Shown: positions 43,715 to 54,352 of the stretch, piece by piece | Layout of the letters: the number at the start of each line of letters is the position of its first letter | Numbering within the stretch: the first letter of the stretch is position 1 | Source: Burkholderiaceae bacterium | GTDB lineage: Bacteria; Pseudomonadota; Gammaproteobacteria; Burkholderiales; Burkholderiaceae_E | NCBI GenBank assembly: GCA_023954135.1 | Contig: JAMLIN010000018.1 | Span: forward strand, 1-64,000 | Direction: 5' to 3' | Length of the DNA: 64,000 bases | Translations under genes and position numbers: made by a program | The notes under the pieces: model-generated | The model's input: the letters and a program-made list of their open reading frames with translations, nothing else | What the model was told of the DNA's origin: nothing | Databases searched by the model: none

Positions 43715-44122
43715 ATGAACGCCGTCGTCCGACCGGACACCCATCTCAAGACCATCGGCTACCTGCTGTGGATCTTCGGCTTCACCGGCGCCCACCGCTT
43801 CTACTACGGCCGGCCGATCAGCGGCACGATCTGGTTCTTCACCTTCGGCCTGTTCGGCATCGGCTGGCTGATCGACCTCTTCCTGATCCCGTCGATGGAC
43901 CGGCAGGCCGACCTGCGCTTCCGGGCGGGAAGGATCAACTATTCGGTCGCCTGGCTGCTGCAGACTTTCCTCGGCATATTCGGCATCCACCGGATGTACA
44001 TGGGCAAGTGGATCACTGGCATCCTCTATCTCTTCACCGGCGGCCTGTTCCTGATCGGCTGGCTCTACGACTTCTGGACGCTGAACGACCAGATCACGAT
44101 CCGCAACGCGAGCAACGCTTGA
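43715..44122 (+). CDS. Tandem TM2-domain membrane protein
   Basis: The 135-residue protein has two TM2 units, each of two helices with a short loop: YLLWIFGFTGAHRFYYGRP near residue 19 and TFLGIFGIHRMYMGKW near residue 86, each with the G-x-HR-x-YxG pattern. Between them are FFTFGLFGIGWLIDLFLIP and LFTGGLFLIGWLYDFW. Function is unknown; TM2 proteins are found throughout bacteria. The ATG at 43715 has GGGAGA ahead; an ATG at 43664 lies inside the -10-like GCTAACAT and is less likely. Confidence 0.88.
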   Translation: MNAVVRPDTHLKTIGYLLWIFGFTGAHRFYYGRPISGTIWFFTFGLFGIGWLIDLFLIPSMDRQADLRFRAGRINYSVAWLLQTFLGIFGIHRMYMGKWITGILYLFTGGLFLIGWLYDFWTLNDQITIRNASNA

Positions 44123-44165
44123 GAATCGGTGAACGCATCGGCAGCGCCTGTCCGTCGAGCCTGAA

Positions 44166-45392
44166 GTGAGCGCGGTCGTCGTCGGCGCCGGCCCGGCCGG
44201 CCTGATGGCGGCGGAAGCCATCGCCGCCGCCGGGCATCGGGTCACGGTCTGCGACGCCAGCGCCTCGGCCGGGCGCAAGTTCCTGCTCGCCGGGCGCGGC
44301 GGGCTCAACCTCACGCACGTCGAGCCGCGCCCCGGCTTCGACGCCCGCTACGGCGCGGCCGCGCCCCGCGTGGGCCACTGGCTCGACGTGTTCGGGCCCG
44401 ACGCCCTGCGCGCCTGGGTGCATGAACTGGGCATCGAGACATTCGTCGGCACGTCCGGTCGGGTGTTTCCCGCCGAGATGAAGGCGGCGCCGCTTCTGCG
44501 GCGCTGGCTGCATCGCCTGCGCGGGGCGGGGGTCGAGTTCCGCTCCCGCCATCGCTGGGCCGGCTGGTCCGACGACGGCGTGCCGCGTTTCATGACGCCG
44601 ATGGGCGAAGTCCGCCTGTCGGCCGGCGTCCTGGTGCTGGCGATGGGTGGCGCGAGCTGGTCGCGCCTGGGCAGCGACGGCGCCTGGGTGCCGCTGCTGG
44701 CCGGGCGCGGGATCGCCATCGAGCCGCTCTTGCCCGCCAACTGCGGTTTCGACGCCGCCTGGAGCGCATCCTTCGCCGAGCGTTTCGCCGGCCATCCGCT
44801 GCGTACCGTCGTCATGAGCCCGGATGCGGACGCCGAGCCCACTGCCCGCCGATGGACCCGCGGCGAGGCTGTGGTGACCGCGACCGGCGTCGAGGGCGGC
44901 CTGGTCTACGCGCTGGCGCCCGCCTTGCGGCAGCGGATCGCCGCGCAAGGCACGGCGACGGTCCTGATCGACCTGCTGCCCGACCGCAGCGAAGCCGCGA
45001 TCGCCGAGCTGCTCGCGAGGCCGGCCGGCGGCAAGTCCCTCGCCAACCGGCTGCGCGCCCGCCTGCGCCTGGACGGTGTCAAGGCGGGCCTCCTGCGCGA
45101 AGGGGTATCCATGGAGACACTGCAGGATCCGGCGCGGCTCGCCGCCCGCATCAAGGCCCTGCCGGTGAAGCTGCTCGCGCCGCGCCCGATCGACGAGGCG
45201 ATCAGCACCGCGGGCGGCGTCAGGCTGGACGAGCTCGACGAGCGGCTGATGCTGCGCAGGCTTCCCGGGGTCTTCTGCGCCGGCGAGATGCTCGACTGGG
45301 AAGCCCCTACCGGCGGCTATCTGCTGACGGCCTGCTTCGCATCCGGACGCATCGCCGGGGTCGGGGCTGCGGCAGCGCTCGAAGCGCGGTAG
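44166..45392 (+). CDS. HI0933/YhiN-family FAD-dependent oxidoreductase
   Basis: The 408-residue protein opens with the Rossmann FAD motif VVVGAGPAGLMAAEAI and continues with GRKFLLAGRGGLNLTH near residue 38, typical of the family. The C-terminal GVFCAGEMLDWEAPTGGYLLT segment near residue 365 (split here as GVFCAGEMLDW and APTGGYLL) binds FAD. It may reduce or oxidise a thiol- or amine-containing metabolite, as the family is uncharacterised. GTG at 44166 is the start, directly before the dinucleotide motif. The next gene, an ALDH, is 101 bases downstream. Confidence 0.85.
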   Translation: MSAVVVGAGPAGLMAAEAIAAAGHRVTVCDASASAGRKFLLAGRGGLNLTHVEPRPGFDARYGAAAPRVGHWLDVFGPDALRAWVHELGIETFVGTSGRVFPAEMKAAPLLRRWLHRLRGAGVEFRSRHRWAGWSDDGVPRFMTPMGEVRLSAGVLVLAMGGASWSRLGSDGAWVPLLAGRGIAIEPLLPANCGFDAAWSASFAERFAGHPLRTVVMSPDADAEPTARRWTRGEAVVTATGVEGGLVYALAPALRQRIAAQGTATVLIDLLPDRSEAAIAELLARPAGGKSLANRLRARLRLDGVKAGLLREGVSMETLQDPARLAARIKALPVKLLAPRPIDEAISTAGGVRLDELDERLMLRRLPGVFCAGEMLDWEAPTGGYLLTACFASGRIAGVGAAAALEAR

Positions 45393-45493
45393 CATCAAAG
45401 ACCGACCGCTGCCGGCGGGCGTCCGGAAACGACCCCCACGCCCGATCGCCGGCCTGCCGCCCCCGATCGCCAATTCCAAGCAGAGGAACAGTC

Positions 45494-46936
<1,443 letters not shown>

Positions 46937-46987
46937 TCGCCCGGCGCGCCGCGCGCCTTCGTCCTTTCGTGGCGAAGGCGGCGGCGG

Positions 46988-49102
46988 TCAGCGGTTGAAC
47001 AGCCCGCGCAGCTTCTCGGTAGCCTTTCCCTTCAGGTCTTCCTTCGCATCGTCGCGCTGCTGGCGCAGCTCGTCGACCTTCGGCGCGAGCGATTCCTTCA
47101 GCTTGTCCGCCGCCCGCGATTCCAGCATCTCGCGGGCGGCGCTCGCCCAGTCGATCTGCCAGCCCGGGGCGGCCAGCGGGCCGGTGACGCGCACGGGTAT
47201 CGTGATGCCGTGCAGGTCGTCGCGCTCGCGCCCGCCCTGGCCGGTGCTGGTGGCCACCAGCGCGGGCCTCGCCGTGTAGTCGATGGTGTCCGCCCCGATG
47301 TCGATCCGGCCGTCGCCGGTGACCCGCAGCAGTGGGGACTTCAGGTCGAGGTCCTTGCTGCTGGCGATGCCGTCCTCGATGTCGAAGCTGATCGACATCG
47401 ACGAGAAGTCGGTCTTCTTGGTGGCGTCCGAGGCCGTCTGCTCGGACTGGCCGCGCCCGAGAAGATCCCGCGCCTGGCGGATCTTCTCGCCCAGGTCGAT
47501 GCCGCGGACCGCGCCGTCGGTCAGGACCAGCGAAGCCTTGCCGCCGACCGCGCGCTTCATCGCCTCGACGGTGGCACCGGCGCTGGCGAGCTGCATCTTC
47601 ACGGCGCCGGTGCCTTCGATCAGGCGATTGCCGGTCGCTGCCTCGAGCAGCGGTCCGACCGCCACATTGGCGAGCGTCGCATCCGCCCCGACCCGGTTGC
47701 CGCTGGCCTGTGCCGACAGCTTCGCATCCAGGGTGCCGCCGTAGAGCTTCGCCGCGAGCGGCGCCACGTCGAGGCGTCCGCCGTGGGCCTTGATGGTGGC
47801 GCGCACATCGCTCGCCTGGATGCCGCGGGCGGCGAGCTCGCCGATGGCGATCCTGCCGTCGAGCTCGAGCCCCGCGAGCGGCGACAGGTAGATCGGCGTG
47901 CCCCCGGCCGCCGTTGCGGTGCCGCCCGCAGGCACCGGCTTCGCGGCCGGGGGCGGCGTGACCGGCGGCGCGATGCGGTCGAGGTCGAGCTTGTCGGCCT
48001 GCAGGTCGAAGTCGATCCTGGGCTTCGCGAAGTTGCTCACGCGGGTCTTCGCATCGACGATGCTGCCTTCGATCGTGGTCAGGGTGTCGAGCTCGATCCG
48101 CTCGTTCCCTGCGTCGGCTTTCAGGCGCGCCTCGATCGGCATCGCCACTTTGCCCTGCGGCAGCGCCGGATCCTCGATGTCGATCGAGCCGGCCAGGCGC
48201 GGCAGCTCGAACACCATGGCGGCAAGATCCCCGGTGAGCGGACCGGCGAGCTTCGCGTCGACGGTCCGGGTCGGCTCGATCAGGCGCGCCGCGAGCTCGA
48301 CGGTTTCGGCCACAAGTGAGCTGGTGCTCGCTTCCACGCCTTTCGCCTGCACGGTGGCGTTCAGCTTGCGCTGCCCATCGAGTTCGGCCTGGGCGCCGAT
48401 CGTCATCGTCAGTCCCGTGCCGGAGACGGCGCCGGCGGGCAGGTCGAGCTGCAGGTTGCCGGCGGCGCTCACCTTCGCTTCGGCCTGCGGCTGGTCGCTG
48501 CGCACGACGAAGGCAAGCTTCACCGGGGTGGTGCCGCGCGAGGCGATCGCACCGGTGACGAGATCGAGCTCGTGGATCCCGACGGTACGGGCGGCGGCTT
48601 CGTCCACATAGCGAAGCTCCGCGCCGATGATCTCGATGCCGCCGATGTCGATCGCGGTCGGACCGATGGCGCCGCCCCCGTCCTTCGGCCCCGTCTCGGC
48701 CGGCTGGCCGTCCCTGCCAAGCAGGTCGTCGATGCTCAGGCTGCCGTCGGCGCGGCGGACCACGGTCGCGGTGAGCTTGTCGATGCGGACCTTGTCGGCG
48801 ACCACCGCGCCGCGCAGCAGCGGCAGCAGCTCGACCGACACCCGGGCCGCGCCGACGCTCGCCACCGGATCGGCGGAGCCGCGCTCGGACAGCCGGGTCG
48901 CCGGAATCGAGATCGCGATCCGCGGAAACACCGAAAGGGACAGGTCGCCGTCGATCGCGAGGGTCCGCTGGTAGCGGCTCGCGACATGGTCCTGGATCTG
49001 CGGCTTGAAGCGGTTGGCATCGAAGCTGGCCACCAGGACGACGACCGCCACCACCAGCAGGGCGATCAGCACGCCGAACGCGATCAGAATCTTCCGGGCC
49101 AT
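46988..49102 (-). CDS. AsmA-family envelope protein
   Basis: The 704-residue protein begins with one membrane helix (ILIAFGVLIALLVVAVVVLVAS) and continues as a long periplasmic beta-rich region with an N-terminal AsmA domain (FDANRFKPQIQ near residue 29, then GDLSLSVFPRI) and a C-terminal AsmA_2-like part (KPLLRVTGDGRIDIG-like SPLLRVTGDGRIDIG near residue 590). AsmA proteins bridge inner and outer membrane and are linked to lipid transport. A Pro/Ala-rich insert (PPVTPPPAAKPVPAGG) splits the middle. It is convergent with the ALDH gene. Confidence 0.85.
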   Translation of the reverse strand: MARKILIAFGVLIALLVVAVVVLVASFDANRFKPQIQDHVASRYQRTLAIDGDLSLSVFPRIAISIPATRLSERGSADPVASVGAARVSVELLPLLRGAVVADKVRIDKLTATVVRRADGSLSIDDLLGRDGQPAETGPKDGGGAIGPTAIDIGGIEIIGAELRYVDEAAARTVGIHELDLVTGAIASRGTTPVKLAFVVRSDQPQAEAKVSAAGNLQLDLPAGAVSGTGLTMTIGAQAELDGQRKLNATVQAKGVEASTSSLVAETVELAARLIEPTRTVDAKLAGPLTGDLAAMVFELPRLAGSIDIEDPALPQGKVAMPIEARLKADAGNERIELDTLTTIEGSIVDAKTRVSNFAKPRIDFDLQADKLDLDRIAPPVTPPPAAKPVPAGGTATAAGGTPIYLSPLAGLELDGRIAIGELAARGIQASDVRATIKAHGGRLDVAPLAAKLYGGTLDAKLSAQASGNRVGADATLANVAVGPLLEAATGNRLIEGTGAVKMQLASAGATVEAMKRAVGGKASLVLTDGAVRGIDLGEKIRQARDLLGRGQSEQTASDATKKTDFSSMSISFDIEDGIASSKDLDLKSPLLRVTGDGRIDIGADTIDYTARPALVATSTGQGGRERDDLHGITIPVRVTGPLAAPGWQIDWASAAREMLESRAADKLKESLAPKVDELRQQRDDAKEDLKGKATEKLRGLFNR

Positions 49103-49259
49103 GGTGAGGGCCTCTCCTTCGGACGAACCGGGCGACGGTGCCCGGCATCGGCGCCGTCAGGCGTCATTGTCGCACCGGCGCGGCATCGGCGAAGCGCCTG
49201 CATGGCTCCGGGGGCGAGGCCAGGGAGCGAGATTCATGCCCGGCGAGCCGCCTTCTTCT

Positions 49260-49268
49260 TGCTAACAT
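49260..49268 (+). promoter_or_regulatory. Extended -10 promoter of the alcohol dehydrogenase gene
   Basis: TGCTAACAT is a TGN-extended -10 with hexamer TAACAT. Transcription from about 49275 gives a leader of about 37 bases before the ATG at 49312, which has its own AGAGGAG ribosome site. Confidence 0.45.
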
Positions 49269-49311
49269 GGGCAAACGCCGACACACCCTATCGCGAGAGG
49301 AGACACCGCAG

Positions 49312-50361
49312 ATGATCAGCTACGACGTGACCGAATGGGGCAAGCCGCTGCAGAAGGCGATCCGCGAGACCCCGACCCCGCAGGGCACCGAAGTCCTCGT
49401 GAAGGTCAAGTACTGCGGCGTCTGCCATAGCGACGTTCACATCCGCGACGGCTATTTCGATCTCGGCGGCGGCAAGAAGTTCCACATGGGCGAGCGCGGC
49501 ATGGCCCTTCCCGTGACGATGGGCCATGAGCCCTACGGCACCGTTATCGCCGCGGGTCCCGATGCCGGCGACGTGCCGATCGGCGCCGATCGCCTGGTCT
49601 TTCCCTGGGTCGGCTGCGGTGAATGCGCCCGCTGCGCCGCCGAGCAGGACAATCACTGCATGGCGATGCGCGCGATCGGCGTGCGCCTCGGGGGCGGCTA
49701 CGCCGATCACGTCCTGGTACCGCATCCGAAGTACCTGGTCGACGCATCCGGCATCGACCCGAGCTTCGCACCCATCCTCGCTTGCTCGGGGGTGACCACC
49801 TATAGCGCGGTCAACAAGCTGCTGCCTTGCGATCCCGATGAATGGATCGCCATCCTGGGCGCCGGCGGCCTCGGCCTGATGGCCGTCGCCATGCTGCGCG
49901 CGCAGGGGCACCGGAACATCGCGGTCGGCGACGTCGATCCGGCCAAGTTCGATGCGGCGCGCGCCGCCGGCGCCACGCACACCTTCGACACTCGCGAGCC
50001 CGATGCCACCGCGAAGCTCGCCGCGCTGCCGGGCGGACTCTGGGGCGCGGTCGATCTCGTCGGCGCCTCGGCCACCGCCGCAATCGGCTATGGCGCGCTG
50101 CGCAAGGGCGGGCGCTATGTCGTCGTCGGCCTGTTCGGGGGCGAGTTGCCGTTGTCCACCGTCACGCTCGCGCAGCGCGCCGCGACGGTGCAGGGCTCCT
50201 ACGTCGGCTCCCTCGGCGAGCTGAAGGAAGTCGTCGAGATCGCGCGCTCCGGCAAGCTCCAGCCGATCCCGGTATCGACCTGCGCCCTCGACGAGGTCTC
50301 CGACGTGCTCGACCGGCTCAAGGCGGGCACCGTGACCGGCCGGGTGGTCGCGAAAGTCTGA
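49312..50361 (+). CDS. Zinc-dependent medium-chain alcohol dehydrogenase
   Basis: The 349-residue protein has the MDR plan: catalytic-zinc ligand Cys in CGVCHSDVH near residue 37, GHEPYGTV near residue 70, the structural-zinc cysteines CGECARCAAEQDNHC near 103-117 and the Rossmann motif GAGGLGLMA near residue 183. It should reduce or oxidise a primary or secondary alcohol with NAD(P). An in-frame upstream extension to 49138 is rejected because it is not conserved and lies before the -10 element. The DUF1330 gene starts 11 bases after its stop. Confidence 0.92.
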   Translation: MISYDVTEWGKPLQKAIRETPTPQGTEVLVKVKYCGVCHSDVHIRDGYFDLGGGKKFHMGERGMALPVTMGHEPYGTVIAAGPDAGDVPIGADRLVFPWVGCGECARCAAEQDNHCMAMRAIGVRLGGGYADHVLVPHPKYLVDASGIDPSFAPILACSGVTTYSAVNKLLPCDPDEWIAILGAGGLGLMAVAMLRAQGHRNIAVGDVDPAKFDAARAAGATHTFDTREPDATAKLAALPGGLWGAVDLVGASATAAIGYGALRKGGRYVVVGLFGGELPLSTVTLAQRAATVQGSYVGSLGELKEVVEIARSGKLQPIPVSTCALDEVSDVLDRLKAGTVTGRVVAKV

Positions 50362-50371
50362 GGTGCCAGGG

Positions 50372-50683
50372 ATGAGCGAGGCCACCGCCAAGGGCTACGT
50401 CTACGTCGAGGTCGAGGTCCTCGATCCCGAGGGCTATCGACGCGAATACATGTCGCGCTCCGGTCCGGCGGTGGCGGCCCATGGTGGCCGCTTCCTCGTG
50501 CGCGGGGGCGATGCCGAGGTCATGAACGGCCCCGACGACGGCCGCCGCCGGGTCATGCTCGAGTTCGACAGCTACGAGCGGGCGCTCGAGTTCGCCCGCT
50601 CCGACATCTACGCCGAAGCGAAGGTGCACCGGGATCGCTACGCGAAGGTGCTGCGCTTCGTGGTGATGCGCGGAGCGGGCTGA
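50372..50683 (+). CDS. DUF1330 protein
   Basis: The 103-residue product is a single ferredoxin-like DUF1330 domain: GYVYVEVEVLDPEGYRREY near residue 8, then AHGGRFLVRGGDAEVM, and VMLEFDSYERALEFARSD. The family is uncharacterised; the fold is shared with monooxygenases. ATG at 50372 is preceded by CCAGGG. It follows the alcohol dehydrogenase, probably as one transcript. Confidence 0.8.
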   Translation: MSEATAKGYVYVEVEVLDPEGYRREYMSRSGPAVAAHGGRFLVRGGDAEVMNGPDDGRRRVMLEFDSYERALEFARSDIYAEAKVHRDRYAKVLRFVVMRGAG

Positions 50684-50795
50684 TCGTCTGGCTCGCCATG
50701 GACGGCACGCAGCTGCCGTTCGTGTCAGGATGCGTCTGTTCGTCTCCTGGGGGGAGCGTCGGGTCATGCGTGGCGGAGCGAAAGAGGGCAGGTCG

Positions 50796-51794
50796 ATGCG
50801 GCCGGAGATGCGGACGCGGTCGTTGGGGCTGATCGCGTCGGTGATGCTGACCGCCGCGCTGGCGACACTTTGCCCGGTAGCGGCGCAGGCCGCCGGCGCG
50901 ACTGCGGACTTGCCGAATGCGATCAAGCGGGTTCAGGCCGAGGAAGGTCGCAAGACGCTCGAGCGGGTCGGCACCGTGCCGGCGCCCGCTGGCTGGGGCC
51001 GGACCGACCCGCAATGGGACCATGCCCTGCCCCCGGCTCCGCCCCGGAGCGCGACCGTCGCCCAGTGCGATCAGTACCGCGCGAAGCTCGACGAAGCGGT
51101 CGGCCGGGCAGACCGGGCGCGCATGCGCTGCGAGCAGGGGGCCGGCGATGCGCTGGCGACCGGCAAGTCGGTCTGGATGCCGAACTGCCGCGGCTACGCG
51201 TCCGCGCTCTGCGCCGCCGACTACGATCGCCTCTGCTTTTTCGTGGCCGCGCGCGACGAGGGCGTTCCCCAGTGCCAGGGCGCGGTGGATGCATCCGGGC
51301 GCACGGCCCAGGGTGGAATGCCAGCCGAACCTCAAAGTGGGTCCTCACCTTTGCCCGCGCGCACGCCAGCGCCCGCGCCCGCGGCTGACACGAGCGGGGG
51401 GTCGGGGCGTCTCGCCCCCGACTGGCGTGAGCAGGCGCGTACCGGCCTGGCGGGCGCGATCCGCGACTTCGATCGGACGATGGGCCCGGCATCAGCGGCC
51501 GGTCGGGGCGGCGCGGCCGGCCGTCATGCCGGCCCGAGCGGCGGATCGTCGCCCAACGCCGGCGGTGCGAACGATCCGGATACCGACGACGATGCGGCCG
51601 GCCAGGCCGCATCACGCGCCGCCATGCTCGATGCGATCGAACGGATGAACGCGCTGCAACGGCAATTGCAGAACCAGCGCCAGACCGGCGCGGGCGGCGG
51701 CTACGGCGGCGCTGGACGGCAGGCACCGACGCCGGCGCCGTCGATGCGGCCGCCGCCGCGCTGCGGGCCGGGGGGTTGCGAGGTGAAGGGTTGA
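50796..51794 (+). CDS. Secreted Cys-containing protein with low-complexity tail
   Basis: The 332-residue product has a signal peptide (LGLIASVMLTAALATLCPVAAQA, near residue 30). The mature domain (about 60-170) has several cysteines (AQCDQYRAKL, RMRCEQGAG, PNCRGYAS, LCAADYDRLCFF, PQCQG), suggesting disulfides. The rest is a Pro/Gly/Ala/Ser-rich tail with a short helix (MLDAIERMNALQRQLQNQRQ) and a final CGPGGCEVKG. No domain is recognised. Its stop overlaps the next gene's presumed TTG start (TTGA). Confidence 0.65.
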   Translation: MRPEMRTRSLGLIASVMLTAALATLCPVAAQAAGATADLPNAIKRVQAEEGRKTLERVGTVPAPAGWGRTDPQWDHALPPAPPRSATVAQCDQYRAKLDEAVGRADRARMRCEQGAGDALATGKSVWMPNCRGYASALCAADYDRLCFFVAARDEGVPQCQGAVDASGRTAQGGMPAEPQSGSSPLPARTPAPAPAADTSGGSGRLAPDWREQARTGLAGAIRDFDRTMGPASAAGRGGAAGRHAGPSGGSSPNAGGANDPDTDDDAAGQAASRAAMLDAIERMNALQRQLQNQRQTGAGGGYGGAGRQAPTPAPSMRPPPRCGPGGCEVKG

Positions 51795-52774
51795 GAGCCT
51801 TCCTACCCTGCCTGCGCAACTCGGCGCGACGCCTGCGGGATGCGGTTTCCGGCCTGCGTCGCGCGGCGTTGCGCCCTTGGTGCGCAAGAAAGTGTTGTCG
51901 CGGGGCCGTTCTCGTCGTGCTGTTGTCGACCGGCCTCGTGGTGCCGGCGATATCCGCCGCATCGGGCCCCACCCTGGTGGTTCCGTTCGCCGCCGGCGGG
52001 CCATCGGACCAGCTGGCGCGGCGGATCGCGCAGGACATCGGGAGAACGACGGGTGATGCGGCGCCAGCGGTGCTGAACGTTCCCGGCGCCCTCGCGGCCT
52101 ACGAGCGATTCCGCGCTTTCTCCTCCGGTCCGGATGCCGCCGCGAACGGCCCCGTGCTGCTCATGGCGGATCTCGATACGGCCCTGGTGCTGCGGGAGGC
52201 GGCCGGAGTGGACATCACCGCCGCCCTCGCTCCGATCGCGTTGCTCGGCCATCGGCCCCTGGCCATCTATGCCGCCGCGGGCTCAGCCGATGCCCAGAGC
52301 GCCGGCCTGTGCGCCGCGGACGGCTGCATGCTGATCGCGACGCCCAGTCTCGCCTCGCAGCGCTGCGCTGCGAATCTCGCGAGGCAGCTGGGCCTGCCGC
52401 CGTCGCAGGTTCTCTCCTACCGGGCAACCGGGGCGGCGGTGGCGGATCTCGGCATGGTTCCGGGCAGCCTGCTCTGCATGACCGCCCAGTCTCCGACGCT
52501 TGCCGGCGCACAGGGCTTGCGGCTTCTCGCCTGGGGGAGTCCGACGACGCTTGCCGGTCCCGCCGGTCCCGCGCCCATGCTGACCGATCTCGGCCTGCAG
52601 CCGCTGTCGCCTGCCTTCGTCGGCCTGTTCGCCGGCCTGGATCTGGCCGTCGACGCGACGGACCGGCTGGCGACCGCGGTGCATTCGGTGCTGGCGGATC
52701 CCGGGTTCAGATCCTGGGCGGTCGATCAGGGGCTGCTCGAGCCGGCCCCGTCCTTGCTGATCACGACGGACTGA
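51791..52774 (+). CDS. Bug/TctC-family periplasmic binding protein
   Basis: The 327-residue protein has an N-terminal basic stretch and a membrane-type signal (GAVLVVLLSTGLVVPAISA), then the TctC opening TLVVPFAAGGPSDQLARRIAQDIG (here TLVVPFAAGGPSDQLAR) near residue 65. Later segments (VPGALAAYERF, VLADPGFRSWAVDQGLLEP) follow the family. Bug proteins bind carboxylates and are extremely numerous in Burkholderiales. The start codon is uncertain: TTG at 51791 gives a TTGA overlap with the preceding gene, TTG at 51776 is also open. No TctA/TctB genes are in view. Confidence 0.75.
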   Translation: MRAFLPCLRNSARRLRDAVSGLRRAALRPWCARKCCRGAVLVVLLSTGLVVPAISAASGPTLVVPFAAGGPSDQLARRIAQDIGRTTGDAAPAVLNVPGALAAYERFRAFSSGPDAAANGPVLLMADLDTALVLREAAGVDITAALAPIALLGHRPLAIYAAAGSADAQSAGLCAADGCMLIATPSLASQRCAANLARQLGLPPSQVLSYRATGAAVADLGMVPGSLLCMTAQSPTLAGAQGLRLLAWGSPTTLAGPAGPAPMLTDLGLQPLSPAFVGLFAGLDLAVDATDRLATAVHSVLADPGFRSWAVDQGLLEPAPSLLITTD

Positions 52775-52848
52775 CCGCGGGACAGGATGCGTGTCCGGCC
52801 GGCACGTCACTCCTCGACGATGCCGGCTCGTTTGCCCGACCGGCGGGT

Positions 52849-53253
52849 TCAGCCCTTCTTCGACGAGGGGCGATGGATCGCGCAGAGCTTGTGGCCGTCG
52901 GGGTCGCGCACGTACGCCAGGTAAAGCGAACCCAGGGCGCCCTCGCGCAGCCCCGGGGGATCCTCGATCGAGGTGCCGCCGTTCGCGACCGCCGCGTCGT
53001 GGAACGCCTTCACCTGTTCCGGGGATTCGCATTTGAACCCGATGGTGCCGCCGTTGGCGAAGGTCGCCCCTTCATCGTTGATCGGCTGGCTGACGCAGAA
53101 GGCGCTGCCGCCGTGACGGTAGAAGAGCCGGATGTGGCCGGTGGGCGCTTTGTCGCTGAACGGCTCGCCCGCACCGAGCGTCCCGAGCACCGCGTTGTAG
53201 AAGCGCTTCGATCGCTCGATGTCGTTGGATCCGACCATCACGTGGTTGAACAT
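52849..53253 (-). CDS. VOC-family (glyoxalase-like) protein
   Basis: The 134-residue protein is a two-repeat vicinal-oxygen-chelate domain: FNHVMVGSNDIERSKRFYNAVLG opening (shown as FNHVMVGSNDIERSK), and metal-ligand region HIRLFYRHGG plus the C-terminal DPDGHKLCAIHR with His. It may be a metal-dependent dioxygenase or isomerase, or bind a drug. A TAAAGT -10-like element lies on the minus strand near 53327. It is one of three VOC proteins in this window. Confidence 0.82.
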   Translation of the reverse strand: MFNHVMVGSNDIERSKRFYNAVLGTLGAGEPFSDKAPTGHIRLFYRHGGSAFCVSQPINDEGATFANGGTIGFKCESPEQVKAFHDAAVANGGTSIEDPPGLREGALGSLYLAYVRDPDGHKLCAIHRPSSKKG

Positions 53254-53473
53254 TCCTGTTTCTCCTGTTGCGGCATGAAACCGTTCTCTGGCAAGGGGGT
53301 ACGACGCATCGCATGTCGTCCCGCACTTTAGCCGGAATCGGCCTGGCGCTGGGATGAGTCGCCAGGCCTCTTCAGGTCGGCGGGGACGACTTGTCGGTGA
53401 ATACCGCCAGCTGCGCCTCGAAAGCGCGCCTGACCGCGATCGGGCGACTGTTCGAAGGCGGTGATGGTGGGGA

Positions 53474-53761
53474 TCACAACACGTGCACCACGATCGCGAC
53501 GAGCGCCGCCATCCATCCCACGGGAAGCGAGAACATGATCCCCAGAAGGAACCCGAAGTCGTAGAACCAGCCGGTGTTGGGCAGCGCGTACATCTGGACG
53601 TCCATGAACAGGCGCAAGATCAGGGTCCAGGGCGCCAGCAGCCCGTGCCAGATGCCCAGAAGGAAGCCGGGGGGCTCGACGTGTCCCGTCGTGGCGAAGC
53701 CGCAGCCCGCAACGAGCAAGGCCAGCCCGATCGGAACCAGGTTGCGCGGGTTCGCGGTCAT
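53474..53761 (-). CDS. Small membrane protein, function unknown
   Basis: The 95-residue product has a lipobox-like first helix (LVPIGLALLVAGCGF) and two further hydrophobic stretches (FLLGIWHGLLAPWTLILRLF and FLLGIMFSLPVGWMAALVAIVV), each less than 20 residues when trimmed. The GC at residue 20 could be a lipoprotein cysteine. It overlaps the upstream VOC stop by four bases (ATGA) and has GGAG before the ATG, so it is cotranslated with that gene. No family is recognised. Confidence 0.7.
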   Translation of the reverse strand: MTANPRNLVPIGLALLVAGCGFATTGHVEPPGFLLGIWHGLLAPWTLILRLFMDVQMYALPNTGWFYDFGFLLGIMFSLPVGWMAALVAIVVHVL

Positions 53762-54138
53762 GTCATCTCCTGCGCCACCCACCAGGTGGTCCCCCCGGCG
53801 TCGCGGAAGCCGCCGCGCTTGTCCGGATCGTCCTTCCGGACCGGTTCCTGGACCACGGTCGCGCCAGCCTCGACGGCTCGCCTGAAGATCGCATCGACGT
53901 CCGGAACGTAGACATGCACATGGGCGGGAACGGCCGGCCAGCCTTCCAGGGCATCGGCGAGCATGACCACGGTATCGTCGATCCGTACCTCCGCGTGACG
54001 GAGCCGGCCCTCGTCGCCCGGGACGATCCTGAGGCGTTCGGCCCCGAAGACGGTAACGAGAAAATCCATGGTGGCCCGGGCACCGTCGACGACCAGATAC
54101 GGCGAAACGGAGTTGTAGCTCTCTGGCTTGAAGATCAT
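53758..54138 (-). CDS. PhnB-like VOC-family protein
   Basis: The 126-residue protein is a PhnB/YdhR-type VOC protein: SVSPYLVVDGARATMDFLVTVFGAE (in part SPYLVVDGARATMDF), VVMLADALEGWPAVP, and the C-terminal GGFRDAGGTTWWVAQEMT with its Gly-Gly and Trp pair. Metal ligands are reduced. It may bind small molecules. AGGAGAG stands nine bases before the ATG. It is translated with the downstream membrane protein, overlapping by four bases. Confidence 0.8.
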   Translation of the reverse strand: MIFKPESYNSVSPYLVVDGARATMDFLVTVFGAERLRIVPGDEGRLRHAEVRIDDTVVMLADALEGWPAVPAHVHVYVPDVDAIFRRAVEAGATVVQEPVRKDDPDKRGGFRDAGGTTWWVAQEMT

Positions 54139-54352
54139 CGTTCTCTCCTCGCAAGGCCGGACAGCCGGGCATCGGTCGATGCTCTGGGTCATCGGCTGCA
54201 AAGGGCTGCCGGGGCTGATGTCCGAAAGGATCGCCAGAACGGGGCAAGAGGCGTGCCTACTCAGGACCGGTGGCGCGGCCTGGGCGGCCCAAGTAGCATG
54301 GCATGCGCTGGCATTCCCGCCCGCGCAGTTCCCTTCCACCCTGACCCCGCCC

